Shown piece after piece: positions 15,528 to 24,628 of a DNA stretch of 42,571 nt (positions within the stretch are counted from its first letter, which is position 1; every line of letters begins with the position of its first letter). The notes beneath the pieces were generated by a model, which worked only from the letters and a program-made list of their open reading frames with translations, had not been told where the DNA came from and searched no databases. The stretch covers positions 1 through 42,571 of the forward strand of contig MNXJ01000087.1 of the NCBI GenBank assembly GCA_001872455.1. The letters run 5' to 3'. The position numbers were made by a program, and so were the translations under genes. This DNA is from Anaerolineae bacterium CG2_30_57_67 (GTDB taxonomy: Bacteria; Chloroflexota; Anaerolineae; Anaerolineales; Villigracilaceae).

Positions 15528-17579
15528 TCATGAAATTGGTAGGATAAAAACGAAACGTGAACCTTGGCCGGGCGCTGGTTCGACCCATATTGTGCCGCCA
15601 TGTTCCTGCACGGCCAGTTTGCAAAACGCCAATCCGACGCCCAGACCGCCGGGGCCATTTCTGTTCTTCAGGCGGGTAAATTTATCAAACACGCGCTCCC
15701 GGTCGCCTTCAAAAATGCCAGGGCCGTTATCTTGCACCCAAAAACGGATAAAAGCCCCATTACGGCTTGCGCCAACTTCTACCTGTCCATCCACAGGAGT
15801 GTATTTGATGGCGTTCTCGGTTAGATTAATCAGCACCCGCCGAATCATATCCGCATCCACCGCCACCGGGGGCAGGTTGGGTTCAAAATTTTGGCGTAAC
15901 GTCTGGCTGCGTCCATCAGCGCCAGGGCGCACGGCCAGGAAGGTGTCATTGAGCAGAGTCTCCACCGATGTAAGGGTTCGCTCGCCAACCGGATGATTTT
16001 GCTCCAGCCGGTTGATATCCAAAAGGCTGCTGACCAGGCGTTGGATGCGGTCGATCGAATGGTGGGCAATGCGGAAAATGGTCTCCGCGTTGCCGCGTTC
16101 TTCGGGGGCGATGTAAACCTGCAGCATTTCCACGCTGGAAAGGATATTGCCAAGCGGGGAACGCAGGTCGTGGTAAATCATGGCGGCCAGGTCTTCGCGC
16201 AGGGCATCCAGGTCTTTACGCTCGGTGATGTCGCGCAAAATCCACTGAATGCCTTCGGAGTCGTCAAAAAGCACGTTGCGGGCATAAACCTGCACCGGAC
16301 GTTTGTCTTTCTGCCGATTAAACAGGATGGATTCGTACGATGTAGCGGCAGAGACGATTTTCTCAAACTGCCGCCCAGTTTTCTCAAAATTAACATCGTG
16401 GATTTGCTCGATAAGAAATTCGCGCAATTCTGCGGCGCTATAACCCGAAAAAGTAACGGCCTGATGGTTGGCTTCTTGAATGCGGCCCTGCCGGTCGGTG
16501 ATGATGATTGCGTCCATGCTGTCTTCAAACAAGTCGTGATAGCGGCGGCGGGTGGCGTCTAGCTGTTCAAAGAGTTGCGCGTTTTGGATGACGGTTCCGG
16601 CTAGGCTCCCCAGCCCGGTTAGTACCAAAAGCGCGTCGGGGTCGAAGAGTTTATTGGCCGGGTTGAAGGCTTCCAGTGCGCCAATCACCTTGCCCTGGGC
16701 GTGAATCGGCGCGCAGGCCAACGCGCGCACCCGCCCAATCGCCTGCTCGGCCTGCGAAAGGAGCGTATCATCGCCCACTTGTGGCACAATCACAGCGCGG
16801 CCATCGTGCAGCACTCGTCCGGCAATACCGCTGGTGGCTTTCATGCGCAAATTACGAATATGCGCTGCACCTTGCCCAATGGCGGCGCGAAAGGTTAATT
16901 CACCGGCCGTATCCAGCAGACACAATGCAACCGTCTCCACCTGTAGCGCCTGTTGCGTCTGGTTGAGAATGTGCTCAAAGGCTTGCGCCACCTGCAGGGA
17001 TGTGTTCATACTGGCCGCGCTTTCGGCCAGAGCCGTCATCACCCGCGCCTGACGTCGGCTTTCGGCATATAAACGGGCGCTGAGCACGGTCATGCCCGCC
17101 TGGTCAGCAATTGCCTGCATCAGTTCGAGATGTTCGGCGCTGTACGCGTTGGGAGTTGGGTGAACCAGCGTCAGTACGCCGACTAGTTTTTCGCGCGCCA
17201 GCAGCGGCACGCAAATGGCCGATTTCGCCCCGGAACCTTCCTGCAAATCGTCTTCACGGCGCAGCCAGCGCGAATCTTTACTGGTATCTGCCACCAGCGC
17301 GGCCTGCAAATTGCGCACCACCCATCCGGCCAGGCCGCGTTCAACAGTATCTTTTAATTGAATGGTGTTTGACTCGCGCACCTGATTGCCATAGACAATG
17401 GCCGAATCGATCGCTTTGCCGCCATCGTCCATCACCACGATGCTGCCGCGCTCGCCGCCAACATTATGGATAGCCGAAAATAAGACGCGCTGAAGCACCA
17501 ACTTCAGGTCAATGGCGCTGGCAAATTCACGGCTAACTTTGTAGAGTAATTCAACAACGGAACGCTGATCGGTTGACAT
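15528..17579 (-). CDS. Soluble GAF-GAF-PAS sensor histidine kinase
   Basis: 683 residues and no membrane helix. Two GAF domains (about 8-175 and 190-340), a PAS domain (about 345-455, ending in the WILRDITERK motif), a HisKA domain with phosphoacceptor H470 in MIYHDLRSPLGN, then an HATPase with NLTENAIKYTP, DNGPGIF and GLGVGLAFCK. It should sense a cytoplasmic ligand or redox signal and phosphorylate an unlinked regulator, since none is encoded in this operon. It is the first of four minus-strand genes. An extended -10 promoter (17661-17669, complement) lies upstream. Confidence 0.9.
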   Translation of the reverse strand: MSTDQRSVVELLYKVSREFASAIDLKLVLQRVLFSAIHNVGGERGSIVVMDDGGKAIDSAIVYGNQVRESNTIQLKDTVERGLAGWVVRNLQAALVADTSKDSRWLRREDDLQEGSGAKSAICVPLLAREKLVGVLTLVHPTPNAYSAEHLELMQAIADQAGMTVLSARLYAESRRQARVMTALAESAASMNTSLQVAQAFEHILNQTQQALQVETVALCLLDTAGELTFRAAIGQGAAHIRNLRMKATSGIAGRVLHDGRAVIVPQVGDDTLLSQAEQAIGRVRALACAPIHAQGKVIGALEAFNPANKLFDPDALLVLTGLGSLAGTVIQNAQLFEQLDATRRRYHDLFEDSMDAIIITDRQGRIQEANHQAVTFSGYSAAELREFLIEQIHDVNFEKTGRQFEKIVSAATSYESILFNRQKDKRPVQVYARNVLFDDSEGIQWILRDITERKDLDALREDLAAMIYHDLRSPLGNILSSVEMLQVYIAPEERGNAETIFRIAHHSIDRIQRLVSSLLDINRLEQNHPVGERTLTSVETLLNDTFLAVRPGADGRSQTLRQNFEPNLPPVAVDADMIRRVLINLTENAIKYTPVDGQVEVGASRNGAFIRFWVQDNGPGIFEGDRERVFDKFTRLKNRNGPGGLGVGLAFCKLAVQEHGGTIWVEPAPGQGSRFVFILPIS

Positions 17580-17660
17580 ACCTGCCTCACGATTTCCGCG
17601 CCCCTATCTGTGAGAAAATTGCGTCTGATGCGCTCTTTTGACAAGCGGAAATCTTTTGCC

Positions 17661-17669
17661 AGTATAGCA
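17661..17669 (-). promoter_or_regulatory. Extended -10 promoter of kinase-nth operon
   Basis: On the complement TGCTATACT fits TGnTATAAT at seven of eight defined positions, about 80 bases upstream of the kinase start. No good -35 is seen, as is usual for extended -10 promoters. Confidence 0.5.
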
Positions 17670-17756
17670 CAATTGACTTTTTCGCTCAGTTTTCACGCCC
17701 GGGCTGGGTTAGAATAGTAGCATCTTGTTTTTTGCCGTTTTTTGCATGGAGCAGCC

Positions 17757-18434
17757 ATGAGCCTCGACCTTACCCGCATTCAAGCCCTGTGTTTTGATGT
17801 TGATGGAACCCTGAGCGATACCGACGACCAGTTTGTGCAAAAAGTGGAGCCGCTTTTCCGCCCCTTGCGCGCCTGGCTGCCAGAAAGAGACTCTGCCCGC
17901 GCTGCGCGGCGTTTCATCATGTGGGCAGAGGCCCCCGGCAACGCCCTGATTGGCTTCCCTGACACGCTGGAAATTGACGAATCACTCTACCGGCTTTCTG
18001 AATGGTTCGTGCGCCGCCGCCCGCGCCCGCTTAAACATTTTCTGCTCATCCCGGGCGTTAAAGAAATGCTGGAAAAAATCAAAAGGCGCTACCCGCTGGC
18101 CGTCGTCAGCGCGCGCGATGAATATTCCACCCGCGCCTTTCTCGACCAATTTGAGTTGACCCCGTTTTTTAGCGTCATCGTCACGGCCATCACCGCCGCG
18201 CATACCAAACCCTACCCCGACCCTATTTTTTACGCCGCGCAAAAAATGGGCGTCGCCCCGGCAGCCTGCCTGATGATTGGCGACACACCGGTAGATATTC
18301 GCGCCGGAAAAGCCGCCGGAGCGCAAACCGTCGGCGTATTATGCGGCTTCGGCGAAAAAAACGAACTGCGCCGCATGGGAGCAACCACTCTGCTGACCAG
18401 CACCGCCGATTTGTCAGAATTGCTTCACCTGTGA
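17757..18434 (+). CDS. HAD-superfamily phosphatase
   Basis: 225 residues with all four HAD motifs: nucleophile D14 and D16 in CFDVDGTLSDTD, VVSAR (motif II), THTKPYPDP region Lys (motif III) and MIGDTPVDIRAG (motif IV). A cap inserted after motif I is of phosphoglycolate phosphatase type. It probably dephosphorylates a small metabolite, for example phosphoglycolate or pyrophosphate; which one is not readable. The ATG at 17757 has GGAG six bases upstream. Its stop overlaps the GTG of lipB (GTGA). Confidence 0.85.
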   Translation: MSLDLTRIQALCFDVDGTLSDTDDQFVQKVEPLFRPLRAWLPERDSARAARRFIMWAEAPGNALIGFPDTLEIDESLYRLSEWFVRRRPRPLKHFLLIPGVKEMLEKIKRRYPLAVVSARDEYSTRAFLDQFELTPFFSVIVTAITAAHTKPYPDPIFYAAQKMGVAPAACLMIGDTPVDIRAGKAAGAQTVGVLCGFGEKNELRRMGATTLLTSTADLSELLHL

Positions 18435-19144
18435 AATTTCTCGTGCAAGACCTCGGACAAATGGAATATCGCGCTGCTTGGCAGCTGCAAAACGACCTGG
18501 CGCAACAAATTGCGCTTGGGTTGCGTCCTGCCACATTACTGCTGGTCGAACACCCGCATACCTACACCTTTGGCCGTCGCGGTCAGGCCGCCAACCTGCT
18601 GTGGGACGAGGCCGAACTCGCGCGGCGCGGCATTTCCGTTCATTGGGTAGACCGTGGCGGTGATGTCACCTATCACGGCCCCGGACAACTGGTTGGCTAC
18701 CCGCTGCTCCAACTCGACTCTTCGCACATGGAAGACGCCACACCGCGCGCCGATTACGTTGGCTATCTGCGAAACCTGGAAAAAATGCTGATTGTGACGC
18801 TGGCGCAGCTGGGATTGGCCGCCGGACAACTGACCGGTCACACCGGAGTTTGGATTCAGCCGGAAATTGCCAGCCGTTGCCCGCGCTGTGCCCCAGCCGA
18901 CAGGGGCAAACCGGCCAAAATCGCCGCCATCGGCGTTAAAGTAGACGCGCGCGGCGTTACCCGGCACGGTTTTGCGCTCAACGTTGCCCCGCAAATGGAG
19001 TATTTTCAAGGCATTATTCCGTGCGGGCTGAGCGACTACCCGGTCATCAGCCTGGCCGATTTGCTGGAAACTCCGCCAGATATGGAAACTGTTAAAAGCG
19101 CGGTCGTGGCCGCTTTCAGCGAAATATTCGCCCCAGATGTTTAG
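18431..19144 (+). CDS. lipB: Octanoyltransferase
   Basis: Moves octanoyl from acyl carrier protein to lipoyl domains, the first step of endogenous lipoate synthesis. 237 residues; signatures RGGDVTYHGPGQLVGYP, catalytic Lys in KIAAIGVKV, and catalytic Cys in GIIPCGLSDYPVISL. The start is GTG 18431 overlapping the HAD stop, giving the family N-terminus. A Cys-x2-Cys insertion (SRCPRCAPADRGK) sits just before the Lys motif, an extra loop compared with E. coli LipB. lipA is not in the window. Confidence 0.94.
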   Translation: MKFLVQDLGQMEYRAAWQLQNDLAQQIALGLRPATLLLVEHPHTYTFGRRGQAANLLWDEAELARRGISVHWVDRGGDVTYHGPGQLVGYPLLQLDSSHMEDATPRADYVGYLRNLEKMLIVTLAQLGLAAGQLTGHTGVWIQPEIASRCPRCAPADRGKPAKIAAIGVKVDARGVTRHGFALNVAPQMEYFQGIIPCGLSDYPVISLADLLETPPDMETVKSAVVAAFSEIFAPDV

Positions 19145-19338
19145 ATGTCTTTGAACAGGTAACGCAGTAACTGGTGATTACCCACAACACAAGTTGCCAA
19201 ATCGTCTCTGCAGTCAAAAGTGGCATAAATGCCGCCTGCGTACTGCGACATTTATGCCGCTTTGCAAGGCAAAACAAAGATGTGGGGTGTCACCAGGGGA
19301 AAGTCCTGGTGGTGTGCGCGCAAACCATGTCAGAAAGA

Positions 19339-19412
19339 GAGTCGAAAGTCTCCCGACTTTCGAGCAAAATCAGGCCCTTTGCAGGGCGCTTCGCGAAGAT
19401 TTTGCACTCCGC
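19339..19412. repeat. Dispersed two-hairpin repeat, copy 2
   Basis: TCGAAAGTC-tccc-GACTTTCGA forms a 9-bp stem, followed by GCAAAATC and GATTTTGC arms. Here 26 extra bases, themselves GC-rich and self-complementary (GCGCTTCGCG), separate the second pair of arms. Block order matches 3474-3530. Confidence 0.65.
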
Positions 19413-19455
19413 CCATTCCGCGCTGACAACCTTCGCGTGCAGATAGGAAAAGCGT

Positions 19456-19484
19456 TTGACATTTCCCGTCAAAATCATTACACT
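19456..19484 (+). promoter_or_regulatory. Sigma70-type promoter of FHA gene
   Basis: TTGACA at 19456-19461, a 17-base spacer and TACACT at 19479-19484. This is the closest match to a canonical housekeeping promoter in the window, placed about 40 bases before the FHA start codon. Confidence 0.75.
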
Positions 19485-19525
19485 ACATATCACAATTGCT
19501 TTTCTTATTCATTTTTGGAGGAGAA

Positions 19526-20134
19526 ATGGCTCAATTTCAACTGGTGATGCACTCCGGCCCAACCCCCGGTAAGACCTTTCCGCTCGAAGGCGACGTCTTG
19601 ACAATTGGCCGCGAAGCATCCAATCCAATTGCCATCAACGATGCGGAGGTTTCGCGCAAACACACCCAGTTTGTTTTTCAGGGTGGAAAATACATCGTCA
19701 CCGACTTGGGGTCAACCAACGGTACTTTTGTCAATGGAACCCGGCTGACAGGCCAGCAAGTGCTTCAGCCCGGCGATATCATCTCACTCGGCGAACAAAT
19801 CAACCTGCTTTATGAGGCAGTGCAAGTCATTGATCCAAACGCCACCATCATTTCGTCCTCTTCCGCCCGCGTAATGCCTGCTCCTGCCGCACCAGCGCCC
19901 GTAGTGCGGCCAGCAGCGCAACCCGTCTACGCCGGGCAAATTCCCGCCAGTCCGCAGCCTGCCTACACACCCGTCCCGTCCGCAAAAAAAGGCGGCTTGC
20001 CCATCCCAGCCATCCTCGCGGGTGTGGTGTTGTTGTGCGCTGTTTGCGCTTGCGCCGCATTCTTGTGGTATGTGGATAGCAGCGGCGCGTGGTGCAATTT
20101 CTTTCCCTTCCTGTTCGGCTCATCCTGCGGATAG
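19526..20134 (+). CDS. FHA-domain membrane protein
   Basis: 202 residues. The FHA domain (residues 5-95) binds phospho-Thr; R29, S43-R44-x-H46 and the N-G of DLGSTNGTFVNG are intact. An Ala/Pro linker follows to residue 155, then one transmembrane helix (IPAILAGVVLLCAVCACAAFL) and a short Cys-containing extracytoplasmic tail. GGAGGAG precedes the start. With its own promoter and terminator it forms a single-gene unit immediately before the kinase operon, and is a likely membrane docking site for targets of that kinase. Confidence 0.9.
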   Translation: MAQFQLVMHSGPTPGKTFPLEGDVLTIGREASNPIAINDAEVSRKHTQFVFQGGKYIVTDLGSTNGTFVNGTRLTGQQVLQPGDIISLGEQINLLYEAVQVIDPNATIISSSSARVMPAPAAPAPVVRPAAQPVYAGQIPASPQPAYTPVPSAKKGGLPIPAILAGVVLLCAVCACAAFLWYVDSSGAWCNFFPFLFGSSCG

Positions 20135-20152
20135 TTTTCAGTCAGACACACC

Positions 20153-20190
20153 CTTGGAGCGGGAGGAAACTCCCGCTCCAAGTTTTTTAG
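20153..20190 (+). terminator. Rho-independent terminator after FHA gene
   Basis: A perfect 13-bp GC-rich stem (20153-20165 with 20170-20182), loop GAAA, then T6. It clearly ends the FHA unit and separates it from the kinase operon. Confidence 0.9.
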
Positions 20191-20234
20191 CGCACTTATC
20201 CAGACATGTAAAATCGTTGCGTTTTGGGTGAATG

Positions 20235-20264
20235 TTGTCATTCAAGAGCGGGATGGGCTATAAT
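20235..20264 (+). promoter_or_regulatory. Promoter of kinase-phosphatase operon
   Basis: TTGTCA at 20235-20240, 18 bases, then TATAAT at 20259-20264. The predicted leader is about 45-50 bases to the ATG at 20318. Confidence 0.7.
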
Positions 20265-20317
20265 CCCTCCCATCTATTTTTTTTCTCATTCCTTTTTGTT
20301 AAGCCTTTTTGGTGGTT

Positions 20318-22198
20318 ATGGAAACAAAGCACATTGATGGGTCTGTTGGCATAGAAAAACGCACTACCACCGGACAGCTCGCTTCTGGAACCAATCTTGG
20401 CAATCGCTATGTGGTTCAAGAAGTGATTGGTGTGGGTGGTATGGGGTCAGTTTATCGCGCCCGCGATTTGCACTTTCCCAATGTCGTCAAACTGGTGGCG
20501 GTCAAAGAGATGATTAACCAGGCGCCTGACCCGTTGGTCCGGCAGACGATTGTGCAAAACTTTGAGCGCGAGGCCAATATTTTGGCAACACTCAGCCACC
20601 CGTCCATTCCCCGCATTTACGATTACTTCACCCTTGAAAACCGCTCCTATCTGGTCCTGGAGTTTATCAACGGCAAAGATTTGGAAACGGTTCTGGCGCA
20701 AAGCGAAGGCTTTTTGCCGGAAGAACAGGTGCTTGCCTGGGGAATTGAACTGTGCGACGTGATTGCCTTCTTGCACGGCCACAAGCCTGATCCGATTATT
20801 TTCCGTGATATGAAGCCATCCAATGTGATGATTAACCAGCACAATCACATTATTTTGGTAGATTTTGGCATCGCCAAATCTTTTCAGGTCGGTCAAAAAG
20901 GCACGATGATTGGCACGGAAGGCTATTCACCGCCGGAGCAATATCGCGGCGAAGCCAACACACAAGCAGATATTTACGCCCTTGGTGCAACCATGCATCA
21001 CCTGCTCACCCGCCGCGACCCGCGCCTGGAAGCGCCGTTCTCGTTTGCTGAGCGCCCGGTGCGCAAAATCAATCCTAACGTAAGCATTGAAATTGAGGCA
21101 GTCATCAATACCGCATTGCAATACAATGCGTCAGATCGTTTCAAACGTATTGAAGACTTTAAAAGCGCTTTGATGAGCGCCGGAAAAAAAACGGGCATGC
21201 TCCAGCATGTTGCCCCAGTTGCGCCTGTTATTCAGGCTGGCGGCATCAAACCCATCTGGACATTTCAGTGCGAAGATGAAATTCGCGGCAGTTCGATGGT
21301 GTATAACGGCGCTGTTTACACCGGTTGCTACGACAATAACCTCTACGCTCTCAACGCCGCCACTGGTGAATTTATTTGGAAGTATGCTGCCGAGGGTGGC
21401 ATCGTCAGCCGTCCTGCCGCGTATGAAGATATCGTCTATTTTGGCTCTGAAGACCATCGTGTTCATGCCGTCAGCGCCCGTTCTGGCAAGGTGGCGTGGA
21501 TGTATTACACCGATGATCGGGTGCGTTCCTCGCCGCGCGTTGCCGAAGGCCACTTGTTCATCGGCTCGGACGACAAATTTTTACACGCCATCAACCTGAC
21601 AACCGGTCGCCGCGCCTGGACATTTGACACCGGTGCAGAAATTCGCGGTACCCCGTTTGTCATTAACGACCTGGTTTTTTTTGGCAATGAAGCGGGTGAT
21701 TTTTTTGCGCTTAATTTTCACGGGCAAATCAAATGGCGCTATAAAGCCAAGCGCAACATCACTTCATCGCCCTGGGTGCAGGATAACGTCGCCTATTTCA
21801 ACTCCATGGACGGCTACATGTACGCGCTGGATGCCCGCACCGGCTTTTTACTGTGGCGTTTTCGAATGGACAAACCATCCATTGTTTCGCCCATTGTGAA
21901 TGATGGTATTATTTTTACCGGCTCAGCGGATGGTTATATTTATGCGGTGGAAGCCAAAAGCGCCAAAGAAATTTGGCGCTACAAAACCGAACATCAGGTT
22001 AACGGTTCCCCTGTTATTTACCGCGATGCGCTGTACTGCGGCTCGGTAGATGGCAATCTGTATTGCCTGGAATATCGCACAGGCCGCCTGCGCTGGAAAT
22101 TTGCCACAAAAGGCCCCATCACTGCCGCGCCGCTGGCTTATGACGATATTATTTATGTTGGCTCGCATGATCACTACATCTACGCATTGTTGGCCTAA
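20318..22198 (+). CDS. Ser/Thr kinase fused to eight-repeat PQQ-type propeller
   Basis: 626 residues. The Hanks-type kinase domain spans about 31-290: glycine loop GVGGMGSVYRARD, K63 in AVKEM, R163-D164 in IIFRDMKPSNVM, N169, DFG at 182-184 and an SPPEQY motif. No transmembrane helix follows. Residues 308-626 hold eight repeats of about 40 residues (pattern SP-x-YFGS-D-YALDA-TG-x-WRY), a PQQ/YncE-like beta-propeller that probably closes by joining its two ends. The whole protein should be cytoplasmic, with the propeller recruiting substrates or sensing a ligand. The ATG at 20318 is preferred; TTG and GTG codons just upstream are alternatives. First gene of the operon. Confidence 0.92.
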   Translation: METKHIDGSVGIEKRTTTGQLASGTNLGNRYVVQEVIGVGGMGSVYRARDLHFPNVVKLVAVKEMINQAPDPLVRQTIVQNFEREANILATLSHPSIPRIYDYFTLENRSYLVLEFINGKDLETVLAQSEGFLPEEQVLAWGIELCDVIAFLHGHKPDPIIFRDMKPSNVMINQHNHIILVDFGIAKSFQVGQKGTMIGTEGYSPPEQYRGEANTQADIYALGATMHHLLTRRDPRLEAPFSFAERPVRKINPNVSIEIEAVINTALQYNASDRFKRIEDFKSALMSAGKKTGMLQHVAPVAPVIQAGGIKPIWTFQCEDEIRGSSMVYNGAVYTGCYDNNLYALNAATGEFIWKYAAEGGIVSRPAAYEDIVYFGSEDHRVHAVSARSGKVAWMYYTDDRVRSSPRVAEGHLFIGSDDKFLHAINLTTGRRAWTFDTGAEIRGTPFVINDLVFFGNEAGDFFALNFHGQIKWRYKAKRNITSSPWVQDNVAYFNSMDGYMYALDARTGFLLWRFRMDKPSIVSPIVNDGIIFTGSADGYIYAVEAKSAKEIWRYKTEHQVNGSPVIYRDALYCGSVDGNLYCLEYRTGRLRWKFATKGPITAAPLAYDDIIYVGSHDHYIYALLA

Positions 22199-22221
22199 AA
22201 TTTGCTCAAGGAGTTGGCGCT

Positions 22222-23136
22222 GTGCTTAAATTTTTTGATAAACTTCGCAGTCTTTTCAACAAAAAAGAACCGGAAAAACCCGCGCTGGACAACATCGTCA
22301 CTGCGCCGCTTTCAGACGCGCAGTTGCAGTCCATCAAAGCGCTCAGCGCCCATCGCTATGAGCCAATGCAACTGATTGCGACCAGCGCTCAATCCGTTGG
22401 GCGTCAGCGCGAATTGAACGAAGACAGCCTGTTTTGCCTTTCGACCACCATTGCCGGAAACACCAGCAACCCGCCTTTTGGTCTGTACATCATTGCGGAT
22501 GGAATGGGCGGCCACCAATACGGCGAAATCGCCAGCAACACCGCCATTCGAGTCATTGCTGGCTATGTGCTCAAGAAGTTTCACGATTCGCTTTTCAGCC
22601 TGACAGGGACACCGGTGGAAGAGTCGTTACAAGAGATTCTCCAAGCCGCCACATCTGAAGCGCAAAAAGCGGTCTTACACGAAGCGCCTGGAAGCGGGAC
22701 TACCGTTACCGCCGCGCTGATTGTTGGGCAACAGCTGACTATCGCCCACGTTGGCGATAGCCGCGCCTACCTGATTTACAACGACCAGCGCATGGAAGCC
22801 ATCACCCGCGACCACTCACTGGTGCGCCGCCTGGAAGAGTTGGGGCAAATCACTGCCGCTGAGGCGGCGGTACATCCCCAAAGAAACGTGCTTTACCGCG
22901 CATTGGGACAGGGAGAAACGCTCGAATCTGACATCACCACCACGCCTTTCCCGGTAGGCGGCTATCTTTTGATTTGTACCGACGGGCTATGGGGTGTTGT
23001 TTCCGATAACGAATTGCGCCGTATCCTCAACGAAGGGCCAACCATGCAGCGCGCCTGTCAAAATATGATCGCCGCCGCCAATGCCGCCGGCGGGCCAGAC
23101 AATATCAGTGCAGTGCTTGTGCAATTGCTGGGATAA
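22222..23136 (+). CDS. PP2C-family Ser/Thr phosphatase
   Basis: 304 residues, GTG start with AAGGAG eight bases upstream. PPM metal ligands are visible in NEDSLF, IADGMGGHQYG, CTDGLWGV and GPDNIS; VGDSRAYL and RDHSLV complete the signature. An extension of about 55 residues precedes the domain and carries a basic N-terminal stretch. It should remove phosphates placed by the adjacent kinase, giving a reversible switch. It is 23 bases after the kinase gene and 4 bases before the next gene. Confidence 0.93.
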   Translation: MLKFFDKLRSLFNKKEPEKPALDNIVTAPLSDAQLQSIKALSAHRYEPMQLIATSAQSVGRQRELNEDSLFCLSTTIAGNTSNPPFGLYIIADGMGGHQYGEIASNTAIRVIAGYVLKKFHDSLFSLTGTPVEESLQEILQAATSEAQKAVLHEAPGSGTTVTAALIVGQQLTIAHVGDSRAYLIYNDQRMEAITRDHSLVRRLEELGQITAAEAAVHPQRNVLYRALGQGETLESDITTTPFPVGGYLLICTDGLWGVVSDNELRRILNEGPTMQRACQNMIAAANAAGGPDNISAVLVQLLG

Positions 23137-23140
23137 ATAA

Positions 23141-24628
23141 ATGAAAAATATGGCTTCAGGGCCAAATTTTTACTCCATTCTGGGGCTCCCGCGTTCCGCT
23201 ACGCAGGAGGAAATACGCCACGCCTACCTGCAATCTGCCAAGAAACTTCATCCTGACACCAACGTCGCTGCCGGGGAAACGGAAATTTTTCTGGATGTGC
23301 AACAGGCCTATCAGGTGCTGTCAGATCCACAGCGGCGCGCATCGTACGATGCCACGCTCCCGCCAGAAGTTGAAGAAAAAATTGACAGCCCGGTCAATGC
23401 CTCCGTTCTCATCAGCCGCAAACAAATTCCCAGCGGTGGCGAGACCCAACTGCTCTACATCCTGCTGGAATTTTCGCAGGCCAATGCAGAAGAGGATAAT
23501 GGCACACCTCCTTTGAATATTTGTTTGGCGCTGGATACGTCCACGTCAATGAAGGGTGTCAATCTGGATGTGGTTAAAGCCACAGCGGCGCAATTATTGC
23601 GTCGGATGCGTCCGCAGGACATTTTTTCTGTTATCAGTTTTAATGACCGCGCCGAAGTGATTGTGGTCGCCAGCCGTCAACTCAATCTGCACCGCGCTGA
23701 AAATAAAGTGCAAATGTTGCTGGCTTCGGGTGGCACCGAAATTTTGCGCGGTCTGGAATCTGCGTTGGATGAAGTTCGCCGCTATTCTGGCAAGGGAATG
23801 GTCAATCACGTTATTCTGTTGACGGATGGCCGTACGTATGGCGATGAACAGGCCTGCTACAATCTGGCGCAGCAGGCCGCTCAAGATGGAATTGGCATCA
23901 GCGGGCTGGGGATTGGCAGTAACTGGAATGATGTCTTTCTCGACCAACTAGCCACGCTGACCGGTGGCAATTCCATGTACGTCTCACATCCGCAAGATAT
24001 TGAGCGCCTGCTAAACGAGAAATTTAGCCATTTATCACATTCTTTTGCAGAAAACGTTCTTCTACATTTGGAAGAAACCCCCAAGGCTCAAATTAATTAC
24101 GCTTTCCGCCTGCAACCTGAGGTTGGGCCACTGGCTATTGGCGCAGAAATGCAAGTAGGCCCCATTTTGCATAATACGCCGCTTTCCGTTATTCTGGAAA
24201 TGCAGATTTTTGGCGCAAAATCGGACGGCGAGGTATTAGACCTTTTGCGCGGCAGGGTGGAAATCATCTCGGCCTTGCTTCCTCCCCCGGTTCCAGAAAT
24301 TACACTTAAGGTGGTTATCAGCGCCCAGCGCGACACACACACCGAAACGCCGCCACAATCGTTGGTACAGGCGCTTTCCAAATTGACGCTCTATCGCATT
24401 CAGGAAAAAGCACGCGCGGCGGTAAAACAAGGCGAGTATGCCAAAGCCGCACAAAATTTACAACGCCTGGCAACGCATTTGCTTGGGCAGGGAGAACAAG
24501 CCTTGGCGCATACTATTTTGCTCGAAGTGGAAAACATCGAGAAAAATCAATCTTTCACCGAGTCCGGTGAAAAACAAATCAAGTACGGTACGAGAGCCTT
24601 GCTCCTGCCGTCAGGAGGTCGCAAATGA
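23141..24628 (+). CDS. J-domain fused to von Willebrand factor A domain
   Basis: 495 residues. Residues 8-72 are a DnaJ-type J domain with the Hsp70-activating H37-P-D39 (KLHPDTN) and QQAYQVLSDPQRRASYD. A beta-rich strand region is followed by a VWA domain from about residue 125 with an intact MIDAS: D132-x-S134-x-S136, T199 (SGGTEI) and D229 (LLTDGRTYGD). A further 200-residue region has a beta part and C-terminal helices resembling TPR (ARAAVKQGEYAKAAQNLQRL). No signal peptide or membrane helix. It may present metal-dependent ligands to DnaK. M4 is an alternative start. Confidence 0.88.
   Translation: MKNMASGPNFYSILGLPRSATQEEIRHAYLQSAKKLHPDTNVAAGETEIFLDVQQAYQVLSDPQRRASYDATLPPEVEEKIDSPVNASVLISRKQIPSGGETQLLYILLEFSQANAEEDNGTPPLNICLALDTSTSMKGVNLDVVKATAAQLLRRMRPQDIFSVISFNDRAEVIVVASRQLNLHRAENKVQMLLASGGTEILRGLESALDEVRRYSGKGMVNHVILLTDGRTYGDEQACYNLAQQAAQDGIGISGLGIGSNWNDVFLDQLATLTGGNSMYVSHPQDIERLLNEKFSHLSHSFAENVLLHLEETPKAQINYAFRLQPEVGPLAIGAEMQVGPILHNTPLSVILEMQIFGAKSDGEVLDLLRGRVEIISALLPPPVPEITLKVVISAQRDTHTETPPQSLVQALSKLTLYRIQEKARAAVKQGEYAKAAQNLQRLATHLLGQGEQALAHTILLEVENIEKNQSFTESGEKQIKYGTRALLLPSGGRK

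Larger units (their letters stand above)
19145..19525. other. Intergenic region with repeats and a promoter
   Basis: About 380 bases without a credible gene. It holds an inverted repeat GGCATAAATG/CATTTATGCC (19221-19257), the second copy of the two-hairpin dispersed element (19339-19412) and a consensus promoter at 19456-19484 for the FHA gene. Open frames here overlap the repeats and lack ribosome-binding sites, so they are not called. Confidence 0.6.

Noticed and set aside
19145-19455. Structured non-coding RNA or riboswitch for the FHA gene
   Set aside because: The hairpins lie upstream of the promoter, so they are not in the FHA leader, and they match dispersed repeats.
19174-19547. Possible genes in the 19145-19525 gap
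   Set aside because: They run through hairpin repeats and the FHA promoter and have no ribosome-binding site.
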